The translations under genes and the position numbers were made by a program. Shown here piece after piece: positions 17,942 to 27,506 of a stretch of DNA of 64,000 bases (position 1 is the first letter of the stretch; every line of letters starts with the position of its first letter). The stretch is taken from contig NZ_GG694008.1 in assembly GCF_000160695.1 (NCBI RefSeq), positions 180,902 to 244,901 on the forward strand, in the 5' to 3' direction. Below the pieces are notes generated by a model. The model worked only from the letters and a program-made list of their open reading frames with translations. It was not told the origin of the DNA and ran no database searches. This DNA comes from Centipeda flueggei ATCC 43531. Lineage in GTDB: Bacteria; Bacillota; Negativicutes; Selenomonadales; Selenomonadaceae.

Positions 17942-19039
17942 TCAAATTCTGCTTCCACTTCGCTTACTCATGGTTTTAGGTACTGCATACAAAACCGTTT
18001 CAATGATGGTCGGCGAGTAGTGCCGAATATAGTAATCATAGGTATTTGGACACATTTTTTCAATCAGGAGCTGCAGACGAAAGAGATCCTCCACCTTATG
18101 ATAGATGGATACCATGAGAACGGGATGATTTCGGAGTGTCTGCTCCATTCCCAAGATAGCATCGTACTCTGCCCCCTCAATGTCCATCTTGATGGTGGTC
18201 ACGGCTTCACCGTTCAAGATATGATCGACCGAATCGACATCCAATACGTCTGCACCGTCTGCACTTGCAAAGCTGTTTTTGGCATCACTTACCTCAAAGC
18301 GAATTTGCCCCTTTTCCTTATGGATACCGATATTCACGCACTGCACACGTGGCAGCATTTCGGTATTTTTCACCAGCATCTCGTAGTTCTTGCGGCTCGC
18401 TTCGACGGCAATAATTTTCTTGTATTGATCGCCTGTATAGTCAATAAAGCCTCGCAGGGAATCTCCGTCATATGCCCCCAGATCAAGGAAAACATCTTCG
18501 CCACTCCATAGAACAGGAATCTCATCCTTAGGCGGAAAATATTGATTTTTCTCTTCCATTCCGGCAAGGAACTTCAGATCTCGGCTGATTCGATAGTTTA
18601 CCAAATTCTGCAGCACGTTACGCGACTTTTCATCTACAAGGAGACTCCATGCCCGATTTAACTCTGCTTCATGCTCCTTGAAATACGCCGGATTTTCCTT
18701 GTCAGCATCGTAACGACCAAAATCAATCTCACGATAGTACGAAAGAAGTCCGAGTTTCTCGATACACTGCTTCATTTTCGCATTGAATCCACTCGTAATG
18801 AATATGACCGTCTTTTCATCAGGGCAAATATCATCCAATCGAACGATTGTATAACCGTCCAACACTTCTCCCGCACGAAAATCATCACAAACAGCGCGCA
18901 CGTGAATCCCATACTGGGTCATCAAGGAAAGCGCCTCATGTCCACAGTAACCTGCGCCGTAAAGAATGACATCGTTGCCGTCCGCTTTCAGCTTCTTCAG
19001 ACACTCGGGTACAGCATTAATACTGTCTCGTATTTCCAT
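17942..19039 (-). CDS. FkbM-family methyltransferase with N-terminal Rossmann-like domain
   Basis: A 365-residue paralogue of the protein at 14855-15952. The N-terminal block is VILYGAGYCGHEALSLM followed by RAVCDDFRAGEVLDGY; the C-terminal FkbM core has VFLDLGAYDGDSLRGFI, IIAVEASRKNYEMLVK and TIKMDIEGAEYDAILGME. Both proteins end with a YYIRHY or FYMRHY block. An AAGGAG site 6 bases before ATG fixes the start. It probably methylates a second position or a different sugar in the same glycan. It lies 39 bases downstream of the nucleotidyltransferase-kinase gene. Confidence 0.82.
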   Translation of the reverse strand: MEIRDSINAVPECLKKLKADGNDVILYGAGYCGHEALSLMTQYGIHVRAVCDDFRAGEVLDGYTIVRLDDICPDEKTVIFITSGFNAKMKQCIEKLGLLSYYREIDFGRYDADKENPAYFKEHEAELNRAWSLLVDEKSRNVLQNLVNYRISRDLKFLAGMEEKNQYFPPKDEIPVLWSGEDVFLDLGAYDGDSLRGFIDYTGDQYKKIIAVEASRKNYEMLVKNTEMLPRVQCVNIGIHKEKGQIRFEVSDAKNSFASADGADVLDVDSVDHILNGEAVTTIKMDIEGAEYDAILGMEQTLRNHPVLMVSIYHKVEDLFRLQLLIEKMCPNTYDYYIRHYSPTIIETVLYAVPKTMSKRSGSRI

Positions 19040-19078
19040 GTTAAACTCCTTAGCTGATTCAGCGTAGTTCCACACCAG

Positions 19079-20623
19079 TTATACATTCATAACCGTGCTG
19101 AGGAACTTGAGCAAGTCAACCTTCTTCACGGCTTCCTTGTTTCCGACGACGTTTGTTTTGAGTGCTCCTGCCGCATTAGCGAGCAGGGTCGCCAGATCAA
19201 GCGGCATTTTATGCAGTGCGGCAAGTGCAGCAAGTGCATAGAATGCATCTCCCGCGCCAATCGTATCCTTCACGCGCAGCAGAAGTGCAGGGCTCCTCAC
19301 TTGCTCATCTTCAGCATTACCGATGGCACCGTCTGCGCCGATGGTCGCCCATGACATATCGGCATGCAGTTTTTCAGAGAGCTGCCGCAGCAGCCGATGA
19401 CGCGAGGTCAGAGCCTGCCCGAACGCAAGGCGCAGCTCGCGTTCATCCACGACGAAGCAGTCTGCTCGATGATACTTCGTAATAAGGTTCGTCCCATAGT
19501 TCGAGCTGTTTGTCTGGCAGTTTACGGCGAGAAATTTTGCCTTCTCCTCAAGGATGCGGAGTGCCTCATCATCGAGAAGCCCATGCCCATAGTCGCACAC
19601 GACGACAAGGTCATACTCGCCGACCATATCGCGCAGCTTCTGATGAAACACAGTGTAGTCAAAGCGTTTACGCTGTCCTCTCTTGAGGAGATAGTTCACA
19701 GAAAAGAGCTTCGTATACTCCTGACGGACGAGGTTCTGTTTCAAATAGCGACGCTTGAGCGGTGTCACGAAATCTGTGTCTTGCAACAGTTCGAGATGAA
19801 CCCCCTCCATCTTGTCCTCAATGAAGTCCACGAGTCCGTACTCTGTCCCCATCATCGAGAGCAGTGTGACATCCTGCGAGAAATTTGCCAAGTGACGCGC
19901 GATGGCAAGAGAGCCACCCGCATAGTTCTCCTCGCTGTCGCAAAATGCCGAGAGTGTCGCATCCTTCATCGTGACGCCCTGCACGTTGCAAAAGACATAG
20001 GCGTCGATGATCACATCGCCCACGACCAAGACCTTGGTATCCGAAAATCTTTCCACCGTACCTCGCACCTGAGCAAAAGCATCTGTTCCGTGTTTTTTTC
20101 GCAGGGAGAACGCCATCTCCTTGACGTTCTCGGGCAGTGCTGCAAAGAAGTTATTGAGCAGTTTTGTCGAACTGTGAACTTCTCCCTGCGTGAAGAAGAT
20201 CCTGCCGCCGTATTTCTCTACAACGCTTTGTTCCGCCCCGATATTGCCGGTCACATCATCCTCAGCGCGGGCATACTCCTGCCCCTTCGCATAGATATCC
20301 GGCTGCACGAAGTCGACAATCTCATGAACGGTGACAGCCTCACTCAAGAGAACATAGTCTACCATCTCAAGACTCGCCAAGAAAGCCATCCGCTGACGAT
20401 CATCGAAATAGGGGCGTCCCGGACCTTTGTTGACATACTTTGCAGCAGTCACAGAGACAACAAGGATATCGCCCTGTTTTTTTGCTTCTTCCAAATGCTC
20501 GATATGCCCATAGTGCAGGAGATCAAAGACACCGTGACAAAGCACAACCTTCTTGCCCGCATCGCGAAACGTCTGTCGCAGCTTCAAAAAATCTTCTTTG
20601 CTGATGATTTTTTTGTCCGTCAT
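19079..20623 (-). CDS. Bifunctional nucleotidyltransferase / PfkB sugar kinase (HldE-like, inverted order)
   Basis: A 514-residue fusion. Residues about 20-150 are a cytidylyltransferase-like domain with the active-site motif HGVFDLLHYGHIEHL. Residues about 185-505 are a ribokinase-family domain with DTIGAGDAFYALAAL, catalytic base D459. E. coli HldE has the same two activities, but with the kinase first, so the order here is inverted. By analogy the kinase phosphorylates C1 of a heptose-7-phosphate and the other domain attaches AMP or another nucleotide. The gene sits 11 bases after an epimerase gene and close to a SIS isomerase. An SD of TTGAGG supports the ATG chosen. Confidence 0.8.
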   Translation of the reverse strand: MTDKKIISKEDFLKLRQTFRDAGKKVVLCHGVFDLLHYGHIEHLEEAKKQGDILVVSVTAAKYVNKGPGRPYFDDRQRMAFLASLEMVDYVLLSEAVTVHEIVDFVQPDIYAKGQEYARAEDDVTGNIGAEQSVVEKYGGRIFFTQGEVHSSTKLLNNFFAALPENVKEMAFSLRKKHGTDAFAQVRGTVERFSDTKVLVVGDVIIDAYVFCNVQGVTMKDATLSAFCDSEENYAGGSLAIARHLANFSQDVTLLSMMGTEYGLVDFIEDKMEGVHLELLQDTDFVTPLKRRYLKQNLVRQEYTKLFSVNYLLKRGQRKRFDYTVFHQKLRDMVGEYDLVVVCDYGHGLLDDEALRILEEKAKFLAVNCQTNSSNYGTNLITKYHRADCFVVDERELRLAFGQALTSRHRLLRQLSEKLHADMSWATIGADGAIGNAEDEQVRSPALLLRVKDTIGAGDAFYALAALAALHKMPLDLATLLANAAGALKTNVVGNKEAVKKVDLLKFLSTVMNV

Positions 20624-20634
20624 GCCCGCTTTCC

Positions 20635-21630
20635 TCAATTCCCGAGATACTTGAACCAATCCGCTGTGGCTTCCTGAATCGTGTCCGGTGTCCAGACGGG
20701 AGCTTTTTTCCAGTAGTCAATGTGCTCCAATATATGCTGTACGCCTTCCTCGAGTGTCACTTTCGGATGCCAGTTAAGCATCTTGTTGATCTTCGTTGTG
20801 TCAGCCCATGTGCAGTCCGGCTCTCCGGGACGCTTTGGGATGTGCACCACTTCTGCATCCGCCCCGCCGAGGAGCTCTACCAAGCGATTGACCGAATATG
20901 TATGCTCACTGCCGACATTGAATCGCTCGCCGATGACATCCGACTTCGCTGCCGTAAGGAATGCGTCAACAATATCGGCGACATAGGTGAAGTCCCGCGT
21001 CTGTTCGCCTGTGCCGACGATCGTATACGGTTTTCCCGCCAGCTTCTGTCCGAGGAACACACCGAACACCGCGCCATACGTTCCCGAAGTGCGTGAGCGC
21101 GGTCCATAGACGTTAAAAAGGCAAAGCGAGACCACCGGCAGCTGATAGACCTTCGCCCAATGTAGGGCAAGTTCCTCGCCCAGTCTCTTCGTCAGCGCAT
21201 AGGGATACTCAGGACGGATGTCCGCCTGCTCATTGGTCGGAAAATGATCCGGAATCCCATAGCACGAGGACGATGCCGTATACAGGAAACGCTTGACATT
21301 CGCCGCCTTTGCCGCCTGAAGCACTGAGAACGTACCATCCACATTGGAGTGAAAATACTCCTGCGGCTTCTGAATCGAGGGAACAATGTCCGCAAGTGCC
21401 GCCATGTGGAACACCCAGTCCGCTCCCTCAAAGAGCGGCGCAATCGTGCCGTAGTCACAGATATCCGCTTCCACAATAGTAAGATGAATGTTCCCCTGAT
21501 GATGCGCCAGATTCTCCATGCGCCCTGTGCTGCAGTTGTCGATGACGATGAGTTCATGCCCCTCGGCAAGCAAACGATCGACGATATGCGACCCGATGAA
21601 TCCGCAGCCGCCCGTAACAATAGATTTCAT
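20635..21630 (-). CDS. NAD-dependent nucleotide-sugar epimerase/dehydratase
   Basis: A 331-residue extended SDR. The NAD loop is VTGGCGFIGSHIVDRLL, the Ser/Tyr/Lys triad lies in TASSSCYG and YALTKRLGEEL, and NVGSEHTYSVNRLVEL and RPGEPDCTWADTTKI are the C-terminal substrate blocks of the UDP-glucose 4-epimerase/UDP-glucuronate epimerase group. The start is the ATG 9 bases after GGGAGG. It shares the SIS-isomerase/kinase block, so it may epimerise the NDP-heptose-type product or a UDP-hexose for the same glycan. HldD-type function is possible but not shown. Confidence 0.8.
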   Translation of the reverse strand: MKSIVTGGCGFIGSHIVDRLLAEGHELIVIDNCSTGRMENLAHHQGNIHLTIVEADICDYGTIAPLFEGADWVFHMAALADIVPSIQKPQEYFHSNVDGTFSVLQAAKAANVKRFLYTASSSCYGIPDHFPTNEQADIRPEYPYALTKRLGEELALHWAKVYQLPVVSLCLFNVYGPRSRTSGTYGAVFGVFLGQKLAGKPYTIVGTGEQTRDFTYVADIVDAFLTAAKSDVIGERFNVGSEHTYSVNRLVELLGGADAEVVHIPKRPGEPDCTWADTTKINKMLNWHPKVTLEEGVQHILEHIDYWKKAPVWTPDTIQEATADWFKYLGN

Positions 21631-21631
21631 T

Positions 21632-22210
21632 TCATCGTCCCTCCCGCGCATCGAGTGCCATGATTTCATCGACAACCTGCTGGAGCATCTGATTATGGAT
21701 GGACTCTACAATCCCATACTCCATCGAAGGAACGTAGAGATTACGATGTCCCTTTGCCCGAAGATGATTGTCACTCTTGAACCCCGTAAACGTGACAATC
21801 GTGCCGCCGACCGCCTGTACGGCTTCGGCAGCGCGCAGGATATTGGGCGAGTTGCCGGAGCTTGAAATCGCGACCAGAACATCCCCGGGGTTCGCCAAGA
21901 TTTCCAACTGCTTGCTGAAAACATATTCATAGCCATAGTCGTTCCCAAGGCAGGTAAGCGTCGCAGGTTGATACAGATCGACCGCACGCATCTTCCCATT
22001 CTTGAGGAAGTCTGCCGTCATATGCATGGCAATACCGGCACTCCCACCATTGCCAACGAAAAACAGCTGCTTTCGTTCTGCCCGCGCCTGGCGCATAAGG
22101 AGCGACAAATCCTCAGCAATATGTGCGCTAATCGTATTACCATCGTGGTCTGTATAGAGTTTTTCATCGTATGCAGTACGGTACTGCACTTCATAGTCTT
22201 GTATTAGCAT
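21632..22210 (-). CDS. SIS-domain sugar isomerase, GmhA-like
   Basis: A 192-residue phosphosugar isomerase-fold protein. FFVGNGGSAGIAMHM, TCLGNDYGYEYVF and VAISSSGNSPNIL are the blocks of GmhA, the sedoheptulose-7-phosphate isomerase. From memory of E. coli GmhA, catalytic E65 and H180 align here with Asp (in MHMTADF) and Gln (in IHNQMLQQ), so a standard GmhA mechanism is doubtful. Other possibilities are isomerisation of a different ketose phosphate, or a DiaA-like binding role. The start is the ATG 11 bases after AGAGG. The gene directly precedes the epimerase and the HldE-like fusion. Confidence 0.75.
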   Translation of the reverse strand: MLIQDYEVQYRTAYDEKLYTDHDGNTISAHIAEDLSLLMRQARAERKQLFFVGNGGSAGIAMHMTADFLKNGKMRAVDLYQPATLTCLGNDYGYEYVFSKQLEILANPGDVLVAISSSGNSPNILRAAEAVQAVGGTIVTFTGFKSDNHLRAKGHRNLYVPSMEYGIVESIHNQMLQQVVDEIMALDAREGR

Positions 22211-22255
22211 GGAAATTTCTTCCTCTAAACAACTGCAATCAACGCAAATTATCAC

Positions 22256-23992
22256 CTATACCATGTGTATCACACCATCTTCAAACCGCACCTTGAAATC
22301 ACACTCCGCCAGCGTGCTGGCGCGGTGTGCGATGGAGAGGATGGTAATCCGGCCTTTGAGCTTCAGTATTGTATCGGTGATTCCCCGTTCCGTCTCGTTG
22401 TCGAGGGCGGAGGTTGCTTCGTCGAGGACGAGGACTGCGGGGCGCTGATAGAGAGCCCGCGCGATGCCGATACGCTGCCGCTGTCCGCCGGAGAGTTTGA
22501 CGCCGCGCTCACCGACCATCGTTTCGATTCCCCTTGGCTGGGCATTTACAAATGCATCGAGTTCCGCCATCGCAAGTGCTTTATGAACCCGCGCATCATC
22601 AATTTCATCGGGGGCTTCTCCTAATGCCACATTCTCGCGAATGGTCGCATCGATCAGATAGATGGACTGCGGGACATAGGCGATATTCGCCTGCCACGCC
22701 CGCAGCTCGCGGCGAATATCTACCCCATCGACAGTAATCTTGCCGCGCGTGGGTAAAAACAGCCCCAGCAGGATGTCCACAAAGGTGGTCTTTCCCGCCC
22801 CTGATGGTCCAACGATGCCAACAAAACTCCCCTTGGGTACAGAAAAGTTGACATCTGTCAGCACTTCCTCCCCGGCAGGATACGAAAATCCCAGATGCTC
22901 CACGCGAATCTCCTTTGTAAAGGAAAGCGGCGGAGGGACATCAGCGATTTTGAGTTTACGGTGGTGATACTTACGGGATTTGATGGCAATCAGCTCGCGG
23001 TACAGCTCATCAAACAGCGGCAGCTGAAACTTGATGCCGTTTGACAGGTTCACAATACGGTTCGCACTCGGCATCAGCCGAAATGCCGCCAACGCCAAAA
23101 CGCCGAGGAGCGGCACAATCTCCGAAGGTGCGTATCCAACGGCAAGTTTTCCAATGATGAGCAGGAGGAGCGCGCATACGACGAGTGTCTCGATGATCAT
23201 GCGCGGAAGCTGACTCAAAAAGAGATAGCGGCGATTGGCAGCGCCGTATTGTTCATAGTTCTCCTCGAACTCCCGAAGAAAATACTCCTCCTTCCGCATG
23301 ATTTTCGTTTCTTTGATTGCGCCCAGTCCCTGATTCACGGAGCGGATATACCGTGCGGCAAAGGCATTCTGTATCTGCCCCGTCTTTTCCATACTGCGGC
23401 GGAAGGAGCGCAGGAGCACATAGATCATCCCGCCCATAACCCCCGCGACGATGATCGCCGTGAATGGATCGGCGGCGATCAGCACCAGCCAGATCGTCAG
23501 TGCCGTAACGATTTCGGTGAGAAGCTGAAATGTGGGAATTAATATGTTGGAAAAAATGACAATGCCGCTGCTGTTAACATTCCGCAGAAGCACAGCGGTG
23601 TTATGATTGAGATGAAAGAGATAGGGCTTCGCGAGGTAGTTCGCCATCAATTCCTTCGAGAAGTGAATCTGATTGGACAGGGAGAAGTCAATCTGCAGGC
23701 GAAGCTGCCATGCGAGATAGAGATTCTTTAGGATATAGAGTACGATGAGGAGCCCTGCAAGTCCCATGATGAGACCGGTGTGTGTCGTAACCCCAACGCG
23801 CTCGGCGTACGCGGCGATGTCTGCGTGCCGCGTCAGAAAGTCCGGCTGCCCCATCAGTGAAATGAGTGGAAGGATCGCCCCGATGCCGACTGCCTCGAGG
23901 ACAGCACCGACTATCATCACAACAACGAGAAAGGCACAATGCCTGAGTTCACGCGGTGTAAAAATTGAGAAAATCCGAAAGAATAATTTCAT
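22256..23992 (-). CDS. ABC transporter, fused permease/ATPase (PglK/MsbA-like flippase)
   Basis: A 578-residue half-transporter that forms a homodimer in the inner membrane. The N-terminal ~330 residues hold six hydrophobic segments. The ATPase has Walker A GPSGAGKTTFVDI (near residue 394), signature LSGGQRQRIGIARAL and Walker B VLVLDEATSALD. In surface-glycan clusters without Wzx such proteins flip a lipid-linked oligosaccharide, like PglK of Campylobacter. The start is the ATG 10 bases after GGGGAG. A promoter lies just upstream at 24075-24102. No separate wzm/wzt genes were seen. Confidence 0.85.
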   Translation of the reverse strand: MKLFFRIFSIFTPRELRHCAFLVVVMIVGAVLEAVGIGAILPLISLMGQPDFLTRHADIAAYAERVGVTTHTGLIMGLAGLLIVLYILKNLYLAWQLRLQIDFSLSNQIHFSKELMANYLAKPYLFHLNHNTAVLLRNVNSSGIVIFSNILIPTFQLLTEIVTALTIWLVLIAADPFTAIIVAGVMGGMIYVLLRSFRRSMEKTGQIQNAFAARYIRSVNQGLGAIKETKIMRKEEYFLREFEENYEQYGAANRRYLFLSQLPRMIIETLVVCALLLLIIGKLAVGYAPSEIVPLLGVLALAAFRLMPSANRIVNLSNGIKFQLPLFDELYRELIAIKSRKYHHRKLKIADVPPPLSFTKEIRVEHLGFSYPAGEEVLTDVNFSVPKGSFVGIVGPSGAGKTTFVDILLGLFLPTRGKITVDGVDIRRELRAWQANIAYVPQSIYLIDATIRENVALGEAPDEIDDARVHKALAMAELDAFVNAQPRGIETMVGERGVKLSGGQRQRIGIARALYQRPAVLVLDEATSALDNETERGITDTILKLKGRITILSIAHRASTLAECDFKVRFEDGVIHMV

Positions 23993-24074
23993 CGAGAAAA
24001 TACTCCCCATGGATAGGAAGAACTATAGGAGCCCTTATAAAACAAGAGAATAGAAAAAGGATATGATAAAAAAC

Positions 24075-24102
24075 AGTATAAACATTAAAATATCATTGTC
24101 AA
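24075..24102 (-). promoter_or_regulatory. Sigma-70-type promoter inside the glycan cluster
   Basis: On the minus strand TTGACA (24097-24102) and TATACT (24075-24080) are separated by 16 bases in an AT-rich gap between fcl and the ABC transporter gene. It is the best match to consensus in the cluster and would start a second transcript for the flippase and the heptose-like genes. Confidence 0.7.
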
Positions 24103-24137
24103 CACATTGGCAAAATCATTGGCATGGATTCTCACTT

Positions 24138-25082
24138 TTATCGCTCCGCCCGCACCGGATGCGCCAAGAAGTCCTGATAAGCGAGACGAATTCCTTCCTC
24201 GAGTTCTGTCTTATAGTGCCATCCGAGCCTCTCCGCCTTCGAGACATCGAGGAGCTTGCGCGGCGTGCCGTTCGGCTTCGCCCTATCCCACAGGATCTCG
24301 CCGTGATAGCCGACCACACGGGCGACCATCTCCGCAAGAGCATGGATCGAGAGTTCCTTTCCCGTTCCCGCATTGACCGTCTCATCGCCGCTGTAGTGAT
24401 TCATGAGGAACACACAGAGATTCGCGAGATCATCCACATACAGGAACTCGCGCAGCGGCGAGCCGTCCCCCCAACAGGTCACGGATGCGGCGTGCGTCTC
24501 CTTCGCCTCGTGAAAGCGTCGAATCAGTGCCGGAATAACATGGCTGTGCTCCGGATGATAGTTGTCATTCGGTCCATAGAGATTTGTCGGCATCACGGAG
24601 ATATAGTCCGCTCCATACTGTTTGTTCAGGCAGGCACAATACTTCAGCCCCGCAATCTTCGCCAGCGCATACGCCTCATTCGTCTGCTCGAGCGCCGATG
24701 TCAGGAGGCAGTCCTCCTTCATCGGCTGGGGGGCGAGACGCGGATAGATACAGGAGGAGCCGAGGAACTCGAGTTTCCGGCATCCGTTCCTCCATGCAGC
24801 ATGGATGACGTTCATCTCGAGCATCATATTCTGATACATAAAGTCTGCCGGAGCCTCGGCATTCGCCTGAATCCCGCCGACCTTTGCCGCCGCCAGGAAT
24901 ACGTACTCCGGCTTCTCCTCGGCAAAGAATGCCTCAACGGCATCCTGGCGGCAAAGATCAAGCTGTGCGTGAGTGCGCGTTATAACATGTATATACCCCT
25001 GCCGCTCAAGCTCTCGGCAGATGGCAGAGCCGACCATGCCGCGATGCCCCGCCACATATATTTTTGCATTCTTTTCCATCAT
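24138..25082 (-). CDS. fcl: GDP-L-fucose synthase
   Basis: A 314-residue SDR that converts GDP-4-keto-6-deoxymannose to GDP-L-fucose by 3,5-epimerisation and NADPH-dependent reduction. The NADP loop is [17 protein letters not shown], the catalytic Tyr/Lys are in YALAKIAGL, and [15 protein letters not shown] and [14 protein letters not shown] are family hallmarks. It follows manC with a 9-base overlap and shares the GDP-fucose route with gmd. Length and motifs are normal. The start is one of two adjacent ATG codons after a GAGG about 12 bases away. Confidence 0.93.
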   Translation of the reverse strand: MMEKNAKIYVAGHRGMVGSAICRELERQGYIHVITRTHAQLDLCRQDAVEAFFAEEKPEYVFLAAAKVGGIQANAEAPADFMYQNMMLEMNVIHAAWRNGCRKLEFLGSSCIYPRLAPQPMKEDCLLTSALEQTNEAYALAKIAGLKYCACLNKQYGADYISVMPTNLYGPNDNYHPEHSHVIPALIRRFHEAKETHAASVTCWGDGSPLREFLYVDDLANLCVFLMNHYSGDETVNAGTGKELSIHALAEMVARVVGYHGEILWDRAKPNGTPRKLLDVSKAERLGWHYKTELEEGIRLAYQDFLAHPVRAER

Positions 25083-25090
25083 CGCACTAT

Positions 25091-26413
25091 CTAGCCTCGG
25101 TGCTCTTCTGTCCACTTTATCTTATCCTCTTTAGAAATCGATGAACCGATCTGAACCTCGATCACCACCATGCGCTCCCGCGCACTGATTTTATGCTTCA
25201 TCCCTGCAGGAATATCGATCACATCGCCTGCTGCAGCAGAATGTGCCACGCCATCGAGGAGCACCGTACCGCACCCGCTGACCACATTCCATATTTCACG
25301 GCGATGTGCGTGACTGTGATAGTTCATCGCGTGCCCCGCATTCAGCGTCACCTTGATGGTCAAGCTCTCCTCCTCCACATCGATGATGCGAAAACTCCCC
25401 CATGACTTTTCCGCAAACATGACCGGCTGACTGATACGCTCGACATAGGGCTTCATGTGACTGGAAGATGCCTTATCCGCTACGAGGATCCCCTCGGGGC
25501 TTGCCGCGACGATGAGATGCTGTGCGCCCATGACGAGCACGGGAACATCCATCTCATTGACCACATGCGTATTGCGGCACATATCATCCAATACGACATT
25601 CCCGAGCACCGTTTCTTCCATGATCTCAGTCAGTGTGTTCCACGTGCCGAGATCCTTCCATGTGCCGCCATAGCGGAGCACGCTGATATTTGTTTCATGT
25701 TCGGCAACAGCATAGTCAAAGCTGATCTTCTCAAAGCTCTCATACGCGGAGAGGAGCCCCTCATAGTCCGAGCACCCGAGCAGCTGGCGTGCCTGTGTCA
25801 GAACATACCCCAAACGATAGGCGAACACCCCGCTGTTCCAGAGTGCCCCTTCGTCGATGTACCGCTGTGCTGCCGCTTCATCCGGCTTTTCGCGAAAGGA
25901 GAGGACATGGCTCACACGCTCCTTATCCTGCGGCAAAATATAGCCGTATTTCTCACTTGGATAGGTTGGTTCAATCCCCATCAGCATCAGCTCCGCCGCC
26001 CCTGTTTCCGCAAGCTGCGTCAGCTGACCCACGGCGGCGAAATAGCGGTCTTCCACATAGGGGTCAACAGGGCATACAGCAACGGCTTCGTTCTCTTTGA
26101 TGCCCTTGACATCATGCAGATAGGCACTGACCAGTGCGGCTGCCGGAAACGTATCACGGCGGCATGGCTCAACGCAGATATCAACTGCATCCCCCAACTG
26201 ATTCCGCAGCACGGAAACCTGTGCTTTCGATGTCGCAATTGTAATATCAGCAAGCGGCATCATACGGCGAACCTGGCCGCACACCCGCTGTGCCATCGAG
26301 CAGCGCGAACCGTCGTTCTGCCGAAAGAATGGAATGAACTGCTTGGAACGAATGTCATTCGAGAGCGGCCACAGACGCTTCCCCGAGCCGCCCGAAAGCA
26401 GAACGATGTGCAT
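25091..26413 (-). CDS. manC: Mannose-1-phosphate guanylyltransferase (type II, cupin C-terminus)
   Basis: A 440-residue enzyme that makes GDP-mannose. The GTP-binding loop is [14 protein letters not shown], and later EKYGYILP and FREKP are substrate-binding blocks. The C-terminal cupin domain, marked by [18 protein letters not shown], is the mannose-6-phosphate isomerase-like region. About 90 residues of that domain are present, so isomerase activity is possible as in type II enzymes. The start is the ATG 7 bases after AAAGGAG. It lies downstream of gmd and upstream of fcl, forming the complete GDP-fucose set apart from phosphomannomutase, which is not in the window. Confidence 0.92.
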   Translation of the reverse strand: MHIVLLSGGSGKRLWPLSNDIRSKQFIPFFRQNDGSRCSMAQRVCGQVRRMMPLADITIATSKAQVSVLRNQLGDAVDICVEPCRRDTFPAAALVSAYLHDVKGIKENEAVAVCPVDPYVEDRYFAAVGQLTQLAETGAAELMLMGIEPTYPSEKYGYILPQDKERVSHVLSFREKPDEAAAQRYIDEGALWNSGVFAYRLGYVLTQARQLLGCSDYEGLLSAYESFEKISFDYAVAEHETNISVLRYGGTWKDLGTWNTLTEIMEETVLGNVVLDDMCRNTHVVNEMDVPVLVMGAQHLIVAASPEGILVADKASSSHMKPYVERISQPVMFAEKSWGSFRIIDVEEESLTIKVTLNAGHAMNYHSHAHRREIWNVVSGCGTVLLDGVAHSAAAGDVIDIPAGMKHKISARERMVVIEVQIGSSISKEDKIKWTEEHRG

Positions 26414-26437
26414 ATACACGCTCCTTTGACGGAATCC

Positions 26438-27469
26438 TCAGTCCCCGTACTTCTCCCGATCTGCCTGCACCATCATGCGAATCAGTGCAGGGAACTCCAC
26501 CTTACGCGTCCATCCAAGTTCCCGCTCCGCCTTCGACGCATCGCCCAAAAGAAGCTCCACCTCAGCAGGACGGAAGAAGCGCGGATCGACATCGACGAGC
26601 AGGCGGCCCGTTCTTGCGTCATATCCTTTCTCCTTGCCCCCAGTGCCGCGCCACTCAAGCACAATGCCCGTCTCATGAAATGCCGTCTCCACGAACTCAC
26701 GCACCGTATGCGTCTCGTTCGTCGCAAGCACATAGTCGTCGGGGGTGTCCCGCTGGAGCATCCGCCACATGCCATCGACATAGTCGCCCGCGAAGCCCCA
26801 GTCCCGCTTTGCGTCGAGATTGCCAAGGGAGAGCTTCTCCTGCTTTCCCGCAAGAATTTTGGCGACTGCCATCGTAATCTTGCGCGTCACGAACGTCTCT
26901 CCGCGACGCGGCGACTCATGGTTGAAGAGGATGCCGTTCACGGCAAACATCCCATAAGACTCGCGATAGTTCTTCGTAATCCAATAACTATAAAGTTTTG
27001 CCGCACCATAAGGCGATTTTGGATAAAATGGCGTCGTCTCGCTCTGGGGGGCAGTATCCGGAAGTCCGCCAAAGAGCTCCGACGTCGATGCCTGATAAAA
27101 GCGGATGGGAAGCCCGCTCTGACGTACCGCTTCAAGAAGGCGTATTGTCCCAACCCCCGTCGCCTCTGCTGTATACTCCGGCACCTCGAACGAAACCGCC
27201 ACATGGGACTGCGCGGCGAGGTTATAGACCTCATCCGGCTGAATCTCACGGATCAGTGCATGTGCATTGCTCGAATCCGTCAGATCGCCATAGTGGAGAA
27301 AGAGGCGCCCATCATACTGAACATCCGACAGGAGATGATCGATCCGCTCCGTGCATGGCGTACTGTGCCGACGGATAATGCCGTGCACCTCATAGCCTTT
27401 GTCAAGCAAGAGCTCTGTCAGATAAGAACCATCCTGGCCGGTGATTCCGGTGATTAGTGCTTTTTTCAT
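26438..27469 (-). CDS. gmd: GDP-mannose 4,6-dehydratase
   Basis: A 343-residue NADP-dependent SDR that converts GDP-D-mannose to GDP-4-keto-6-deoxymannose, the first committed step to GDP-L-fucose. The NADP loop is [17 protein letters not shown], catalytic Tyr/Lys lie in [12 protein letters not shown], and [17 protein letters not shown] is characteristic. The start is the ATG 8 bases after TAGGGG; the frame runs on upstream for 23 codons without fold. Length is typical. Confidence 0.95.
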   Translation of the reverse strand: MKKALITGITGQDGSYLTELLLDKGYEVHGIIRRHSTPCTERIDHLLSDVQYDGRLFLHYGDLTDSSNAHALIREIQPDEVYNLAAQSHVAVSFEVPEYTAEATGVGTIRLLEAVRQSGLPIRFYQASTSELFGGLPDTAPQSETTPFYPKSPYGAAKLYSYWITKNYRESYGMFAVNGILFNHESPRRGETFVTRKITMAVAKILAGKQEKLSLGNLDAKRDWGFAGDYVDGMWRMLQRDTPDDYVLATNETHTVREFVETAFHETGIVLEWRGTGGKEKGYDARTGRLLVDVDPRFFRPAEVELLLGDASKAERELGWTRKVEFPALIRMMVQADREKYGD

Positions 27470-27506
27470 TATATCATCCCCTACAGGAAAAGTTGACATT
27501 CTATAA

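Noticed and set aside
19364-20677. A 437-codon plus-strand frame opposite the HldE-like fusion
   Set aside because: It is antisense to intact catalytic motifs and shows no fold or ribosome site.
24063-25094. A 343-codon plus-strand frame opposite fcl
   Set aside because: Antisense to a certain gene with no family features of its own.
25457-27457. A 666-codon open frame on the plus strand opposite manC and gmd
   Set aside because: It is antisense to two well-supported enzymes, has no recognisable domain and arises from codon bias of the opposite strand.
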